A DNA stretch of 64,000 nt from Aliiroseovarius pelagivivens (GTDB lineage: Bacteria; Pseudomonadota; Alphaproteobacteria; Rhodobacterales; Rhodobacteraceae), in contig NZ_OMOI01000001.1 in NCBI RefSeq assembly GCF_900302485.1, positions 2,108,001 through 2,172,000 of the forward strand, read 5' to 3'. The translations under genes were made by a program, and so were the position numbers. Below the pieces are notes generated by a model that made no database searches, had not been told where the DNA came from, and was given only the letters and a program-made list of their open reading frames with translations. Of this stretch, positions 56,051-64,000 are shown piece by piece (the stretch's first letter is position 1; each line of letters opens with the position of its first letter).

Positions 56051-56082
56051 GGTCTCTCTCCTAACGAAAGGAATTGGAGGGT

Positions 56083-56108
56083 CCGGGGGCGACCCGCGCC
56101 GCCCCCGG
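56083..56108 (-). promoter_or_regulatory. intra-operon hairpin between AGCS symporter and uspA genes
   Basis: A 9-bp perfect stem (CCGGGGGCG / CGCCCCCGG) with an 8-base loop, without a T-run. Probably separates expression of the symporter from the downstream gcv genes or stabilises message ends. Confidence 0.5.
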
Positions 56109-56116
56109 GATCAAAC

Positions 56117-57490
56117 TTATTCGGCAGGCGTTGTGCCACCTTCTTCCGAAGCTCCATTGCTGGCGAAGAACTCTTTCGTCAGCTTGAAGATGACCGGGCT
56201 CAGCAGGGCCAAGGCGATCAGGTTCGGAATGGCCATCATGGCGTTCAGCGTGTCAGCCAGCAGCCAGATGAAGCCCAGATCGGCGGTTGCCCCGAAATAG
56301 ATCATCACGATCCATGCGATACGGTAGACCGGCAGGATCTTGTGACCCGCCAGAAAGCCCACGCATTTTTCACCATAGAAGGACCAGCCAAGGATGGTGG
56401 TGAAGGCGAAGATCGACAGAGCGATGGCGATCAGATAGCCGCCGATGCCCGGCAGCGAGGTTTCGAATGCCAGCGAGGTCAGCGCCGCACCGCTTTCGCC
56501 CGATGTCCAAGCACCCGACGAGATGATGGCCAGACCAGTAATCGAGCACACGATGATGGTGTCGATGAACGTGCCCAGCATGGCGATCAAACCTTGGTTT
56601 ACCGGGCCTTTGGTCGATGCAGCAGCGTGTGCGATCGGGGCCGATCCCAGACCGGCTTCGTTCGAGAAGACGCCACGCGCCACACCAAAACGGATTGCCA
56701 TCCAGACAGCCGCACCTGCAAAGCCACCTTCGGCAGCCGACGGGGTGAAGGCGTGGGAGAAGACCAGCGACAGGGCCGAACCGATGTTGCCGATGTTGAT
56801 CAGCAGAACCAGCAGACCGGCGACGATGTAAGCCACGGCCATGAACGGAACCAGTTTACCAGCAACTGCGCCAATACGGGTGATGCCACCCAGAATAACG
56901 GCAGCGGTCAGGATCATCAAAATAACGCCGGTGACCGAGGTGTTCAGGCCGAAGTTTGCTTCCAGAACCTGTGCAACACCATTGGCCTGCACACCGTTGC
57001 CGATGCCGAAGGCTGCGATTGCACCGAACAGAGCGAATGCAACGCCCAGCCAAGCCCATTTCGCGCCAAGGCCGTTTTTGATGTAGTACATCGGGCCGCC
57101 AACATAGTTGCCCAACTCGTCTTGCTCGCGATATTTCACGGCCAAAACGGCTTCGCCGTATTTGGTGGCCATGCCTACCAAAGCGGTCATCCACATCCAG
57201 AACAATGCGCCCGGACCGCCTAGGAAGACAGCAGTGGCCACACCGGCAATGTTACCCGTACCGATGGTCGCCGACAGCGAGGTCATCAGCGCGTTGAACG
57301 GGCTGATCTGGCCTTCGCCTTGGCTGTAACGGCCTTGGAACAGCAGACCAAAGCCTGTGCCCAGTTTCAGGATCGGCATGAACTTCAGGCCGACCTGCAA
57401 AAAGAAGCCTACGCCAAGAATAAGGACCAGCATCAGCGGCCCCCATACGACGCCATTGATGGCTCCTACGATGTTGTTTAACGCTTCCAT
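56117..57490 (-). CDS. sodium:alanine/glycine symporter (AGCS family)
   Basis: A 457-residue transporter with about 11 helices. Typical AGCS features are NNIVGAINGVVWGPLMLVLI at the start, the SLSATIGTGNIAGVATAVFLGGPGALFWMW signature and GFLAGHKILPVYRI near the end. It imports alanine or glycine with sodium. Placement with gcvTHP, lipA and lpd argues for glycine as the physiological substrate. The gap to lipA is 47 bases. Confidence 0.93.
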   Translation of the reverse strand: MEALNNIVGAINGVVWGPLMLVLILGVGFFLQVGLKFMPILKLGTGFGLLFQGRYSQGEGQISPFNALMTSLSATIGTGNIAGVATAVFLGGPGALFWMWMTALVGMATKYGEAVLAVKYREQDELGNYVGGPMYYIKNGLGAKWAWLGVAFALFGAIAAFGIGNGVQANGVAQVLEANFGLNTSVTGVILMILTAAVILGGITRIGAVAGKLVPFMAVAYIVAGLLVLLINIGNIGSALSLVFSHAFTPSAAEGGFAGAAVWMAIRFGVARGVFSNEAGLGSAPIAHAAASTKGPVNQGLIAMLGTFIDTIIVCSITGLAIISSGAWTSGESGAALTSLAFETSLPGIGGYLIAIALSIFAFTTILGWSFYGEKCVGFLAGHKILPVYRIAWIVMIYFGATADLGFIWLLADTLNAMMAIPNLIALALLSPVIFKLTKEFFASNGASEEGGTTPAE

Positions 57491-57537
57491 GGTTTCCTCC
57501 CAGTGAATTCGGCCCGGAGTGGGCCTGCGCGTTTCGG

Positions 57538-58482
57538 TTATGCCCCCGTCGCAAGCGCGGCTTCGCGCACGTGCTTCAAGGCGGCAAAATCTTCGTCAGC
57601 GTGGAACGATGATCGTGTGAGCGGAGTGGCCGAGACCCCAAGGAAACCCTTGGCGCGGGCGGCCTGTTCCAGGCTTTCGAATTCTTCCGGTGTCCAGAAC
57701 CGGTCGATCTTGTGATGTTTTGCGGTGGGTTGCAGGTACTGCCCCACGGTCAGGAAATCGACATTGGCTGCGCGCAGGTCGTCCATGACCTGCTTCACCT
57801 CGGCCATCGTCTCGCCCAGCCCGACCATCAGGCCGGACTTGGTGAAAATGCCGGGATTGGCGCGCTTGGCGTCGTCCAGAAGGCGCAGCGATTGATAATA
57901 GCGCGCGCCGGGGCGCACCGTTGCGTAAAGCCGCGGCACGGTTTCCAGATTGTGGTTGAACACGTCGGGGGCAGCGTCGAACACCTGATCCGCCGCGTCG
58001 CCCTTGCCAAGAAAATCCGGGGTCAGCACTTCAACTGTGGTGCCGGGATTTTGGTGACGTACGGCGCGGATGGTCTGGGCGATATGCCCTGCCCCGCCAT
58101 CGGCCAGATCATCGCGGTCAACCGAGGTAATCACCACATGGCGCAGACCCAGTTTCTTGACTGCTACCGCGACGCGACCGGGCTCGAACGCATCCAGCGC
58201 ATCCGGACGACCAGTCGAGACGTTGCAGAAGCTGCACCCTCGGGTACAGATCTCGCCCATGATCATCATGGTGGCGTGACGCTTGGACCAGCATTCGCCC
58301 ACATTGGGGCACGCGGCCTCTTCGCAGACGGTGACCAGATCATGGTCGCGCATCAGGCGACGGGTCTCGTAATACTCGGCGCTTTCGATCTTCTTTTTGC
58401 GAATCCAGCTGGGTTTACGCGGGATCGCGCTGTCGGGCTTGTGCGCCTTTTCGGGGTGACGCAGGCGGGGGATCTGGTTCAT
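57538..58482 (-). CDS. lipA: lipoyl synthase, probably dedicated to the glycine cleavage system
   Basis: A 314-residue radical-SAM enzyme. The N-terminal auxiliary cluster motif is [12 protein letters not shown] and the radical-SAM motif CTRGCSFCN; the C-terminal TRSSFHA serine ligand region is intact. It inserts two sulfur atoms into octanoyl-GcvH or -E2 proteins. The start [14 protein letters not shown] matches the family; a longer frame overlaps lpd. Location inside the glycine operon suggests a paralogue serving GcvH, with a housekeeping copy elsewhere; that cannot be checked here. Confidence 0.93.
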   Translation of the reverse strand: MNQIPRLRHPEKAHKPDSAIPRKPSWIRKKKIESAEYYETRRLMRDHDLVTVCEEAACPNVGECWSKRHATMMIMGEICTRGCSFCNVSTGRPDALDAFEPGRVAVAVKKLGLRHVVITSVDRDDLADGGAGHIAQTIRAVRHQNPGTTVEVLTPDFLGKGDAADQVFDAAPDVFNHNLETVPRLYATVRPGARYYQSLRLLDDAKRANPGIFTKSGLMVGLGETMAEVKQVMDDLRAANVDFLTVGQYLQPTAKHHKIDRFWTPEEFESLEQAARAKGFLGVSATPLTRSSFHADEDFAALKHVREAALATGA

Positions 58483-58492
58483 CGTCGCCCCC

Positions 58493-59869
58493 TTACGCGT
58501 GAATGGCGCGGCCCAGCGCGTCCAGACAGGCTTCTTTAACGGCTTCGGCCATCGAGGGGTGCGCGTGGCAGCTGGCCGCCACGTCCGTGAGTGTCGCACC
58601 CTTCGTCATCGCCAAGACCAGCTCGGCGATCAGATCGCCGCCATGGGCACCGCAAATATGTGCGCCCAGTAGCACGCCGTCCGGACTAGCCAGAACCTTG
58701 ACCGCGCCGTCCGTTTCCCCGGTCGAGCGCGCGCGCGAGTTCGCCATGAAGGTAAACTTGCCGCTGATATAGTCGGTGCCCGCGTCTTTCAGAGCTTCTT
58801 CCGTCACCCCGACCGAGGCGACCTCGGGATCGGTGTAAACAACGCCCGGTACTTTGCCGTAATCCACGTGGCCTTTCAGACCAGCCAGAGTTTCAACGCA
58901 GGCCACGCCGTCTTCTTCCGCTTTATGCGCCAGCATCGGGCCGGGCACGCAATCGCCGATCGCATAGATGCCGGGGACCGAGCTTTGGAATGTGCCATCC
59001 ACCGGGATGAAACCGCGCTCGTTGACCTCAACGCCCAGCGCTTCCAACCCCAGACCGCGGGTGACGGGGCGACGGCCAATGGCGACCAGAACCTTGTCGG
59101 CCTCAATGGTGTCCAATGTGTCTTTGCCGACGCGTTCAACGGTCAGGGACAAGCCACCCTCGCCCGCATCAACAGCTTTCACCGCGCGGCCTAGTTGGAA
59201 TTTCAGCCCGCGCTTTGACAGGGCGCGCTGCGCCAGCTTCGCGATCTCGCCGTCAATGCCGGGCAGGATGCGGTCGAGATATTCGACCACGGTCACCTTG
59301 GCCCCCAGACGCGCCCAGACTTGCCCCAGTTCCAGACCGATGACGCCAGCGCCGATCACCACCAGATGCTCGGGCACGGCATCCAGCGCCAGTGCGCCGG
59401 TCGAGCTGAGCACGTCTACCTCGTCAATCTCGACGCCCGGAAGAGGGGTCGGCTCAGACCCGGTTGCGATCAAGATGTTCTTTGTTTCGTGAACCGTGTC
59501 GCCCACCTTGACCTGACCAGCAGCGGGAATGGTCGCCCAGCCCTCGATCAGCTCTACCCCGTTCTTTTTGAACAGGAAGGCGATGCCTTTGGTCAGATCG
59601 CCTACGACCTTATCTTTGCGCGCCATCATGGCACCCAGATCCAGCGAGGCGCCCTCGACGGCGATCCCATGTGCCGCCAGATGCGACAGCTCGTCATATT
59701 TACCCGAAGAGGTCAGAAGCGCTTTTGAGGGGATGCAGCCCACGTTCAGACAGGTGCCACCCAAGGACCCACGGCCTTCGACACAGGCAACCTTTAGTCC
59801 CAGCTGTGCGGCACGGATGGCGGCGACATAGCCACCGGGGCCGGCTCCGATCACGATAAGGTCAAACAT
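58493..59869 (-). CDS. lpdA: dihydrolipoyl dehydrogenase (L protein)
   Basis: A 458-residue flavoprotein disulfide reductase. FAD-binding [17 protein letters not shown], redox-active cysteines in [13 protein letters not shown], the NAD-binding [12 protein letters not shown] and C-terminal [13 protein letters not shown] with the catalytic His-Glu pair are all present. It reoxidises dihydrolipoyl-GcvH with NAD. As first gene of the operon it is divergent from the XRE-cupin regulator, separated by a region with an inverted repeat. Confidence 0.95.
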   Translation of the reverse strand: MFDLIVIGAGPGGYVAAIRAAQLGLKVACVEGRGSLGGTCLNVGCIPSKALLTSSGKYDELSHLAAHGIAVEGASLDLGAMMARKDKVVGDLTKGIAFLFKKNGVELIEGWATIPAAGQVKVGDTVHETKNILIATGSEPTPLPGVEIDEVDVLSSTGALALDAVPEHLVVIGAGVIGLELGQVWARLGAKVTVVEYLDRILPGIDGEIAKLAQRALSKRGLKFQLGRAVKAVDAGEGGLSLTVERVGKDTLDTIEADKVLVAIGRRPVTRGLGLEALGVEVNERGFIPVDGTFQSSVPGIYAIGDCVPGPMLAHKAEEDGVACVETLAGLKGHVDYGKVPGVVYTDPEVASVGVTEEALKDAGTDYISGKFTFMANSRARSTGETDGAVKVLASPDGVLLGAHICGAHGGDLIAELVLAMTKGATLTDVAASCHAHPSMAEAVKEACLDALGRAIHA

Positions 59870-59918
59870 CTGGTCCTCCGCTCCCGCTTACATTCAAAAA
59901 TGCGTATCTTTGTGGAAT

Positions 59919-59957
59919 AGTTTCCTATTCGGGATTTCTTGTTTCTTATAGGAAACT
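59919..59957. promoter_or_regulatory. inverted repeat, candidate operator of the XRE-cupin regulator
   Basis: AGTTTCCTAT (59919-59928) and ATAGGAAACT (59948-59957) form a perfect 10-bp inverted repeat with a 19-base spacer. Each arm is also part of a shorter near-palindrome (GAATAGTTTCCTATTC; GTTTCTTATAGGAAAC), as expected for two bound dimers. It sits between divergent lpdA and the regulator gene, where it could control both. Confidence 0.6.
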
Positions 59958-59995
59958 TTTGGGGGATTTGCAAGAATTGTGTGCCGAGGGATACT

Positions 59996-60673
59996 TTGAC
60001 AGCTTCCAAGGAGGTTACTAAGCTTCGAGGGAACAAGGGGAAATTGCGGGAGAACAACTTGGAGACCGACACGAATAGCGCTTCGCAAATAGGAAATGAT
60101 GCTGCTGAAGCACCGGATGGCGAAGCCATGGGCCGCATGATTCGAGAGGCAAGAAAAGCCAAAGGGCTGACGCTGGAAGACACAGCCAGAGCCGCGGGCA
60201 TTGGCCGCTCGACCCTATCAAAGATCGAAAACAACCAGACCCGGCCCAGCTTCGACATCATACGCCGCCTGATGCAGACGCTGGAGCTTGAGACCCCGCA
60301 ACTGTTCCTGCAATCCGCGAAATCGGACATTTCGGGGCGCCGTGATTACACCCGTGCAGGCGAAGGCGAGATCAAGCAAACGCCGACCTATACGCACGAA
60401 CTGCTGTGTAACGAGCTGACCTCGAAAAGTATGGTGCCCTATATCTCGACCGTCACGGCGCGCGACGTGTCCGAGTATGACGATTGGGTGCGCCACAATG
60501 GCGAAGAGTTCATGTTCGTCCTGTCAGGCGAACTGACGCTGGTGACGGAACACTATCGACCGCTCGAGATGGGTCCGGGTGATTCAGTCTACTACGACGC
60601 CCGCATGGGGCATGGTCTGATCTCGACCAGCGAAGAAGATGCGAAAGTGCTGTGGGTATCTCTGGGGCTCTAG
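59996..60673 (+). CDS. XRE-family regulator with cupin sensor domain
   Basis: A protein of about 225 residues with an N-terminal helix-turn-helix (IREARKAKGLTLEDTARAAGIGRSTLSKIEN) and a C-terminal cupin_2 barrel (HNGEEFMFVLSGELTLVTEH; MGPGDSVYYDARMGHGLIS). The start is uncertain: TTG at 59996 has GAGGGA 5 bases before it; GTG 59981 and ATG 60128 are alternatives. Cupin-XRE proteins sense small metabolites such as amino acids or polyamines. Divergence from the glycine module suggests it regulates that operon. Confidence 0.82.
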   Translation: MTASKEVTKLRGNKGKLRENNLETDTNSASQIGNDAAEAPDGEAMGRMIREARKAKGLTLEDTARAAGIGRSTLSKIENNQTRPSFDIIRRLMQTLELETPQLFLQSAKSDISGRRDYTRAGEGEIKQTPTYTHELLCNELTSKSMVPYISTVTARDVSEYDDWVRHNGEEFMFVLSGELTLVTEHYRPLEMGPGDSVYYDARMGHGLISTSEEDAKVLWVSLGL

Positions 60674-60746
60674 CCAAGAACATGCGCCGTTGCCCACGTC
60701 ACCTTCACGGCAACCGCAAGCAACCTTGATCGGCCAGACACCATCG

Positions 60747-61961
60747 TCACCCGTGTCGCAACGCCTCGATTGGGTCAAGCCGCGCAGCAGCGCGCGCCGG
60801 GAAGTACCCGAAGACGACACCGACCACCGCCGAAAACCCGAAGGCGAGTGCAATCACACCGGGTTGCGGTGCGAATGGCACATTCAACATCGACGCCCCA
60901 ACGGCGCCCATTCCAAGCCCCAAAGCGATCCCAAGAAGTCCGCCCAAGGCTGAAAGCACAATGGCCTCGACCAGAAACTGCAACAGCACTTGGCTGGCTT
61001 GTGCCCCGACAGCCATGCGAATGCCAATCTCGCGCGTGCGTTCGGTGACGGAAACCAGCATAATGTTCATGATCCCGATCCCACCAACAAGCAGGCTTAC
61101 CGCTGCCACCGCCGACAACAGGCCGGTGAGAACCGATGTAATGCTGCCCAGCATGTTCGCCAACTGCTCTGTATCGCGAATAGAGAAGTCGTCTTCTTCG
61201 CCGTCATCAATCCGGCGCACCTCGCGCATCAGATCGGTCAGGTCATCGATCGCGCGATCAGTGGAATAGCCTTCGCGCACGGACAGGGTAATCGAAGAAA
61301 CGTCATCTGATCCGGCAATACGACGCGCGAAGGTTGTGAACGGCATCAGGACAATGTCATCCTGATCCATACCGAATGTGTTTGCGCCCTTGGCCTCCAG
61401 CAGTCCAACCACCGTGCAATTCAGGCTTTCAATACGAATCTTTTGCCCGATCGGATCGGCTTGCCCCATAAGCTCTTCTCGAACCGTCTCGCCGATGATG
61501 CAGACCGAGCGTCCTTTTTCCTCGGCACTGGAAAACAGGCGGCCGTCGGAAAGCGGCCAGTCGGTGGCATCAAAGTATCCGTTCATCGTACCAGTGATGC
61601 TGGTCTGATAATTTTCGCCTTCATAGATCGCCACAGCTTGCCGCGATCCTGTTGGCACCGCGACAGAAATAGAGTTCACCTGTTTCAGGATCGTATCCAC
61701 ATCGTCCATATCAAAGGGGCGCGCGGCACCGCCACCATCATTGCCCGGCCCCATCCGGTCCTGCCCCGGCTGCAGTGTCAAAAGATTGGCGCCAAGGCTT
61801 TCCACATCCGCCGTGACCTGCGCGGTCGAGCCATTGCCCACCGTGACCATTGCAATAACCGAGGCCACGCCGATCACGACGCCCAGAACGGTCAGAAAGC
61901 TGCGCATCGGATTTCGCAAGATCGATTGCAGGGCGAGCTTGAATGTTTCCCAGATCATCAC
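60747..61961 (-). CDS. MacB-type ABC transporter permease
   Basis: A 404-residue permease with an N-terminal helix (SFLTVLGVVIGVASVIAMVTVG), a MacB periplasmic core domain (about 45-250) and three C-terminal helices (FtsX domain; SVTERTREIGIRMAVGA). Unlike E. coli MacB, the ATPase is a separate gene, the upstream neighbour overlapping by 4 bases. With the MacA-like adaptor it would export a substrate such as a drug, peptide or lipid across the envelope. No outer-membrane channel is encoded here. Confidence 0.88.
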   Translation of the reverse strand: MMIWETFKLALQSILRNPMRSFLTVLGVVIGVASVIAMVTVGNGSTAQVTADVESLGANLLTLQPGQDRMGPGNDGGGAARPFDMDDVDTILKQVNSISVAVPTGSRQAVAIYEGENYQTSITGTMNGYFDATDWPLSDGRLFSSAEEKGRSVCIIGETVREELMGQADPIGQKIRIESLNCTVVGLLEAKGANTFGMDQDDIVLMPFTTFARRIAGSDDVSSITLSVREGYSTDRAIDDLTDLMREVRRIDDGEEDDFSIRDTEQLANMLGSITSVLTGLLSAVAAVSLLVGGIGIMNIMLVSVTERTREIGIRMAVGAQASQVLLQFLVEAIVLSALGGLLGIALGLGMGAVGASMLNVPFAPQPGVIALAFGFSAVVGVVFGYFPARAAARLDPIEALRHG

Positions 61962-62662
61962 GCAGCCCTCTTTGTCGGGCGGTCGTATTCGACCTTGCCG
62001 TCAACCATCCAGATCAACCGTTTGCCGAACTCGGCCATGTCTTCTTCATGAGTGACCATCACAATGGTGATCCCGTCCTGCTGGTTCAGGTCCACCATCA
62101 GCTCCATGATCTCGACCGAACGCTTGGTATCAAGGTTCCCGGTCGGTTCATCCGCCAAGATCACCTGCGGATCGCCGGCAAGGGCGCGGGCAATGGCCAC
62201 GCGCTGCTGCTGTCCGCCCGACAGGGCTGACGGATCGTGATGGGCGCGCGAGGCAAGCCCAACTTTATCCAGCGCGGCATGCGCACGGGCTTCTCGCTCT
62301 TCGCGGCCAATACCTTTGTAGATCAACGGCAATTCGACGTTCTGCAGCGCTGTGGTCCGGGGCAGAAGGTTGTAGCCCTGAAAGATGAACCCAAGATAGT
62401 GGCGGCGCAGAAGCGCACGTTGATCAAGGTTTAGCCCGGTCACGTCGACCCCGTTGAAAAGGTATTCTCCAGAACTTGGACTATCGAGACACCCCAACAC
62501 GTTCATCGCCGTGGATTTACCAGAACCTGACGGCCCCATGACGGAAACAAACTCTCCGGGATAAATGTCGAACGACACCCCATCCAAGGCGCGCACTTCG
62601 GCTTCACCAGTGCCATAATAGCGCGTGATATCGGTCAGGCGGATAAGCGGATCATCAGCCAT
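61958..62662 (-). CDS. MacB-type ABC transporter ATP-binding protein
   Basis: A 234-residue ATPase of the LolD/MacB group. Walker [10 protein letters not shown]-loop [17 protein letters not shown], signature LSGGQQQR and Walker [14 protein letters not shown] are present. The start at 62662 overlaps the adaptor stop and follows family length; a longer frame runs antiparallel to no known domain. It powers the mechanotransmission-type permease next door. Confidence 0.9.
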   Translation of the reverse strand: MADDPLIRLTDITRYYGTGEAEVRALDGVSFDIYPGEFVSVMGPSGSGKSTAMNVLGCLDSPSSGEYLFNGVDVTGLNLDQRALLRRHYLGFIFQGYNLLPRTTALQNVELPLIYKGIGREEREARAHAALDKVGLASRAHHDPSALSGGQQQRVAIARALAGDPQVILADEPTGNLDTKRSVEIMELMVDLNQQDGITIVMVTHEEDMAEFGKRLIWMVDGKVEYDRPTKRAA

Positions 62663-63905
62663 CGAATTCATCCGTAACCACCAGATCGCCTTCGGACAGG
62701 TTGTCCGAGATGACCTCGGTGACCGATCCATCGCTTTCCCCCACTTGCACGGGGACACGCACAGGTGCCCCGTTACGCAAGATGTAGACAGCCTTGCCGA
62801 CGTTCTGAACTGCGTCCTCACCATCGGCACGGCTCGGCATGATCATACCGACAAGACCAGACCCACCCCCACCTGCGGTGATCTCTTCTTTTTCGGACGA
62901 CGGCGTATAGCGCAGGGCGGCATTCGGCACGACCAAAGCATCATCAACTGAGGCCACGGTGATGTCCGCCGACGCTGTCATGCCCGGGCGCAGCGACATG
63001 TCCGCGTTCTCGACACTCAGGATGGCTTTGTAGGTCACCACGCCATCCACGGTTTCACTGGCATAGCGCACTTGAAAGATCTCGGCTGGGAAAGAACGTG
63101 CGTCATAGGCATCAACGGTAAAGCTGGCACTTTGGCCGACGCGCACCATGCCGATGTCGGCCTCGTCCACATCAACGCGAAGTTCCATCCGGGTCAGATC
63201 TTCGGCAACGGTGAACAGCGTTGGGGCCGAAAACGAAGCCGCCACGATCTGACCCGGATCAATGTCGCGATCCAGAACGACGCCATCGACGGGGCTGCAG
63301 ATACAGGCCTTTTCCAGATCCACCTGCACCAGTTTCAGATTTGCCTCGGCAAGATGCAGCGATGCTTGTGCCGATTTCAGATCAGCACCAGCGCGTCGGT
63401 ATGCAGCCTCTTGCGCGATGAACGCAGTCTCAGATTCCACGCCACGCTTGATTAGCTGCTGCCCGATTTCATAATTTTCGCGGGCTTCCTCCAGCGTTGC
63501 TTCGGCCAGTTCGACCTTGGCAGCAGCGTTATCGACCGACGCCTGCTGAACCGCCAGTTGCGCTTCAAGCTTGGTCGCATCAAGACGCGCAAGGACGCTG
63601 CCTTTGGTCACGACGTCATTGTAGTCGACCAGAACCTCGCTGACAGTCCCCGAGAGTTCAGACGAAATATCGAACAAATCGGTAGGCTCGATCGAACCCA
63701 CGGCGGAAACCGCAACATCCAGATCCGTACGTACCACCGCTTCGGTGCTGTAGGTTAAAGAGCCCCCAGCAGCATCACCATTGGCCAGAAAAAAGTACCC
63801 GCCTGCACCAATCGCCAATGCGGCCACGCCAATCCACAACCAAGAACGGCTGCTCTTTTGATTGAGGCCAATCTTGTCAGAAATATCATCGTTGGACGTC
63901 GGCAT
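62655..63905 (-). CDS. MacA-like periplasmic adaptor protein
   Basis: A 416-residue membrane-fusion protein with one N-terminal helix (WLWIGVAALAIGAGGYFFLA), a lipoyl/barrel-sandwich domain split by a coiled-coil hairpin (about 105-185; AKVELAEATLEEARENYEIG), and beta-barrel domains (CSPVDGVVLDRDIDPGQIV). GGAGAG before the ATG at 63905 sets the start. It bridges the ABC permease to an outer-membrane channel. It is the first gene of the three-gene export operon. Confidence 0.9.
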   Translation of the reverse strand: MPTSNDDISDKIGLNQKSSRSWLWIGVAALAIGAGGYFFLANGDAAGGSLTYSTEAVVRTDLDVAVSAVGSIEPTDLFDISSELSGTVSEVLVDYNDVVTKGSVLARLDATKLEAQLAVQQASVDNAAAKVELAEATLEEARENYEIGQQLIKRGVESETAFIAQEAAYRRAGADLKSAQASLHLAEANLKLVQVDLEKACICSPVDGVVLDRDIDPGQIVAASFSAPTLFTVAEDLTRMELRVDVDEADIGMVRVGQSASFTVDAYDARSFPAEIFQVRYASETVDGVVTYKAILSVENADMSLRPGMTASADITVASVDDALVVPNAALRYTPSSEKEEITAGGGGSGLVGMIMPSRADGEDAVQNVGKAVYILRNGAPVRVPVQVGESDGSVTEVISDNLSEGDLVVTDEFDG

Positions 63906-64000
63906 CTGATGCTCTCCAGTTCGTGTCGCGCTCAAACGCGCTGTTCTACGTTCGTTAAACGGGTTCAGCTTGGGTTTCCGTCGAAGAAACCACTTAAAAC
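63906..64000. other. upstream region of the MacA operon
   Basis: The last 95 bases hold the adaptor's ribosome site and presumably its promoter. I see no clear -35/-10 pair and no gene. Confidence 0.3.

Noticed and set aside
59870..59938. A glycine riboswitch upstream of the glycine module
   Set aside because: The leader is too short and lacks the aptamer core; other gaps in the operon also lack it.

Overview
The window reads as chromosomal DNA of a marine alphaproteobacterium of the Rhodobacteraceae (Roseobacter group). Support for this: a MipZ C-terminus at the left edge, high GC with dense overlapping operons, a TAXI-type TRAP transporter, a DUF4212/VC_2705-type sodium:solute symporter pair, an FMN riboswitch in front of a RibN-like riboflavin transporter, glcDEF, and the MoxR/DUF58/DUF4159 cluster next to DUF1285. 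No rRNA, tRNA, CRISPR array, insertion sequence or prophage was recognised.

Layout. 1-8.6 kb: end of mipZ, then a plus-strand run with a dipeptide-type ABC importer (two permeases and a fused double ATPase, no binding protein in the window), an aldehyde dehydrogenase, a thioesterase, a YcaQ-like DNA glycosylase, a short-chain dehydrogenase and a self-processing P1/S58 peptidase. 8.6-15 kb: a small secreted protein, gabD, a small membrane protein, the riboswitch-controlled ribN, an Hsp20 chaperone and two tandem secreted trypsin-like proteins. 15-19 kb: glycolate oxidase glcD-glcE-glcF. 19.7-26.4 kb: MoxR ATPase, DUF58, and two large membrane-anchored von Willebrand/DUF4159-type proteins. 26.5-30.7 kb: DUF1285, an RlmL-like RNA methyltransferase, and an amino-acid ABC importer split over two divergent units. 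30.7-39.4 kb (minus strand): acs, adk, DUF4212, symporter, a GlnD-like/CBS/cNMP protein, a small membrane protein and a membrane-anchored DnaQ-like exonuclease, forming an acetate/organic-acid uptake and activation locus. 39.8-42.8 kb: a nitroreductase and a thiolase-like/AMP-ligase pair.

42.9-51.1 kb is a catabolic island: TAXI-TRAP importer with a UspA protein and an RpiR regulator, divergent from a class III aminotransferase and a BKACE-family beta-keto acid cleavage enzyme, closed by a GlxA-like AraC regulator. The gene set suggests import, transamination and CoA-dependent cleavage of an unidentified amino compound. 51.2-60.7 kb is a self-contained glycine (or alanine) module: lpd, lipA, AGCS symporter, uspA, gcvT, gcvH, gcvP, with a divergent XRE-cupin regulator and a perfect inverted repeat between them. 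60.7-63.9 kb is a MacA/MacB-type export system.

One important technical point: the gcvT sequence contains the reverse complement of an Illumina P7 oligonucleotide followed by ten A residues (55018-55051), replacing the conserved GYTGED region of GcvT in frame. This is almost certainly a sequencing/assembly artefact and not biology.
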